Shown here one piece after another: positions 62,938 through 64,000 of a DNA stretch of 64,000 nt. Position 1 is the first letter of the stretch. Each line of letters starts with the position of its first letter. Below the pieces are notes generated by a model that saw nothing but the letters and a program-made list of their open reading frames with translations, did not search any database and was not told the origin of the DNA. Position numbers and translations under genes: made by a program. The DNA comes from Bolinopsis microptera (taxonomy: Eukaryota; Ctenophora; Tentaculata; Lobata; Bolinopsidae), in NCBI RefSeq assembly GCF_026151205.1, contig NC_087074.1:19684740-19748739 (forward strand). Reading direction: 5' to 3'.

Positions 62938-64000
62938 GGTTGTACAGCGATAAACGCTACTTCAAAGCAGTTTTTAAATGTGCGAGTTTTGTTCATACCA
63001 AGTGAAATGTTCGGCAAAAATAAGAGAAAAGAACTATGATACAACTATGAACTAAGCTAATATAATACAGCGAATCCGCGAATCGTTAAGATAAGTAAGG
63101 AAAATGCCTTCATTTTATATATGGGTAACTTCGTTAAATGCACTGCTAAAATGTGGGGTAATTGATTTACTTTTTTGGCTTCTCCGTAATTAAGTGAAAA
63201 TTGGCGTGAAACTGTTAGGTTGTGTCATGGCCATGTTTTCACCATTGAACACGAGAACGTCGAAAATAACTAGGGCTGAAACTCACAGAATTGGTTCTAG
63301 GAATGGCTGAAAATGTTTCGCCGCTTTTCATGAACATTTTCGATTTGTTTGAACAATTTTAAAACTCGGTTAAAGGCAGGAAAGATTTCTCTTTCTAAGA
63401 AGCAAGAATCCTGCTAAATTGGATTTGCATTTCCTACTCTTCATTTCATAAATAAAATGTAAGTTCTTCATAGTTTTGGGGAGCAACCCAGAACAGTGGA
63501 AAGCCCTCAAAGAATGGTCCAGGTGCTAGAGTTAATTTGCCTAGTCCGCGCTAGCGAGTTACCGTTTAACAAGAAACCATTAAACAAGAATTATTACCCT
63601 CCGCGCGGTGCATTCATGCGGGATGTCTTAATTGCTGTAATGATAATTTATACTATATATTTTCTTGCACTTTGTGTAATATTACGAAAACATAATTCGC
63701 AATTTTTGTTGCAAACAAATAGTGCCTCTTCCTCAATAAAATGGCGGAACTCTGCAAAATGCCGTCCCAGACGAAAAATACTGACTCTCAACTTCAAGCA
63801 TGTTTAACGAATTAAAGGCGTTTCTTATTTTACCACACCCTTACGGCATATTTCTGTAATAATAAATAGAATCGGACAAAGGAAATTGGGATCTTAAATC
63901 TATAAACTTGAATAACTCGACAGAACATGACGTTATATGTCGCGAATATAATGAACAGCTGTCTGTTTAATCGACTCTGCTGGCAGTCTGACTTAATGTC
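62938..64000. other. gene-free stretch; missing LSD1 end not found
   Basis: A 103-codon frame at 63496-63807 has one hydrophobic helix but no support. I looked for the last LSD1 exon (FAD-binding end) and saw none. Confidence 0.35.

Noticed and set aside
63496-63807. Small membrane protein or missing LSD1 exon
   Set aside because: No LSD1 motif; one hydrophobic stretch in an AT-rich frame is not enough support.

Overview
The window is animal nuclear DNA. It is AT-rich, with multi-exon genes using GT-AG introns, metazoan chromatin regulators, a homeobox gene, receptor-like SRCR/PAN/B-lectin genes, a galectin-like gene, a decayed LINE and many short DNA transposons and minisatellites. The mix suggests an invertebrate, possibly a non-bilaterian such as a cnidarian, but nothing here fixes the species. 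All exon boundaries were read by eye from splice sites, reading frame and remembered family sequences; no alignment was run. Layout: 0.3-11.5 kb is repeat-rich (30-bp minisatellite, decayed LINE on the minus strand, a large foldback element, a LINE ORF1 remnant) with one unrecognised ORF. At 12.1-12.7 kb is an intron-less MRG-domain gene. From 13.8 to 31.5 kb runs a MORC ATPase gene (+) whose 8.7-kb intron holds an antisense single-exon homeobox gene (17.9-18.7 kb). At 35.2-37.1 kb is an NT5DC1-type HAD phosphatase gene, at 38.8 kb a BOLA1-like gene, and from 39.5 kb to beyond the last recognised exon at 61.1 kb an LSD1/KDM1A demethylase gene (+); its last exon or exons are not in the window. 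One 15.5-kb LSD1 intron (44,993-60,522) holds four antisense paralogous receptor-like genes. A galectin-like secreted protein gene (61.7-62.9 kb, antisense) lies downstream of the last visible LSD1 exon, probably in its next intron. Main result: the four nested genes share one body (two SRCR domains, one membrane segment, a conserved intracellular coiled coil) but carry different ectodomain tips: a two-exon bulb-lectin module in two genes and a two-exon PAN/Apple-like module in the other two. All junctions after the signal-peptide exon are phase 1, so the modules are interchangeable at fixed phase. One copy is broken by a 468-bp transposon with long G/C-tract ends and an 8-bp target duplication; removing element plus one duplicate leaves a coding length that is a multiple of three. 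Second result: the MORC gene carries two minisatellites that are multiplied exon-intron borders: 22 exact-period 44-bp copies of a 3' splice site with the first coding bases of an exon, and 9 copies of an exon end with its 5' splice site. In both arrays the copy beside the real exon is the productive one and the extra copies lead to in-frame stops. Three chromatin factors (MRG-domain protein, MORC, LSD1) sit within 50 kb, and nested antisense genes occur in introns of both large genes.
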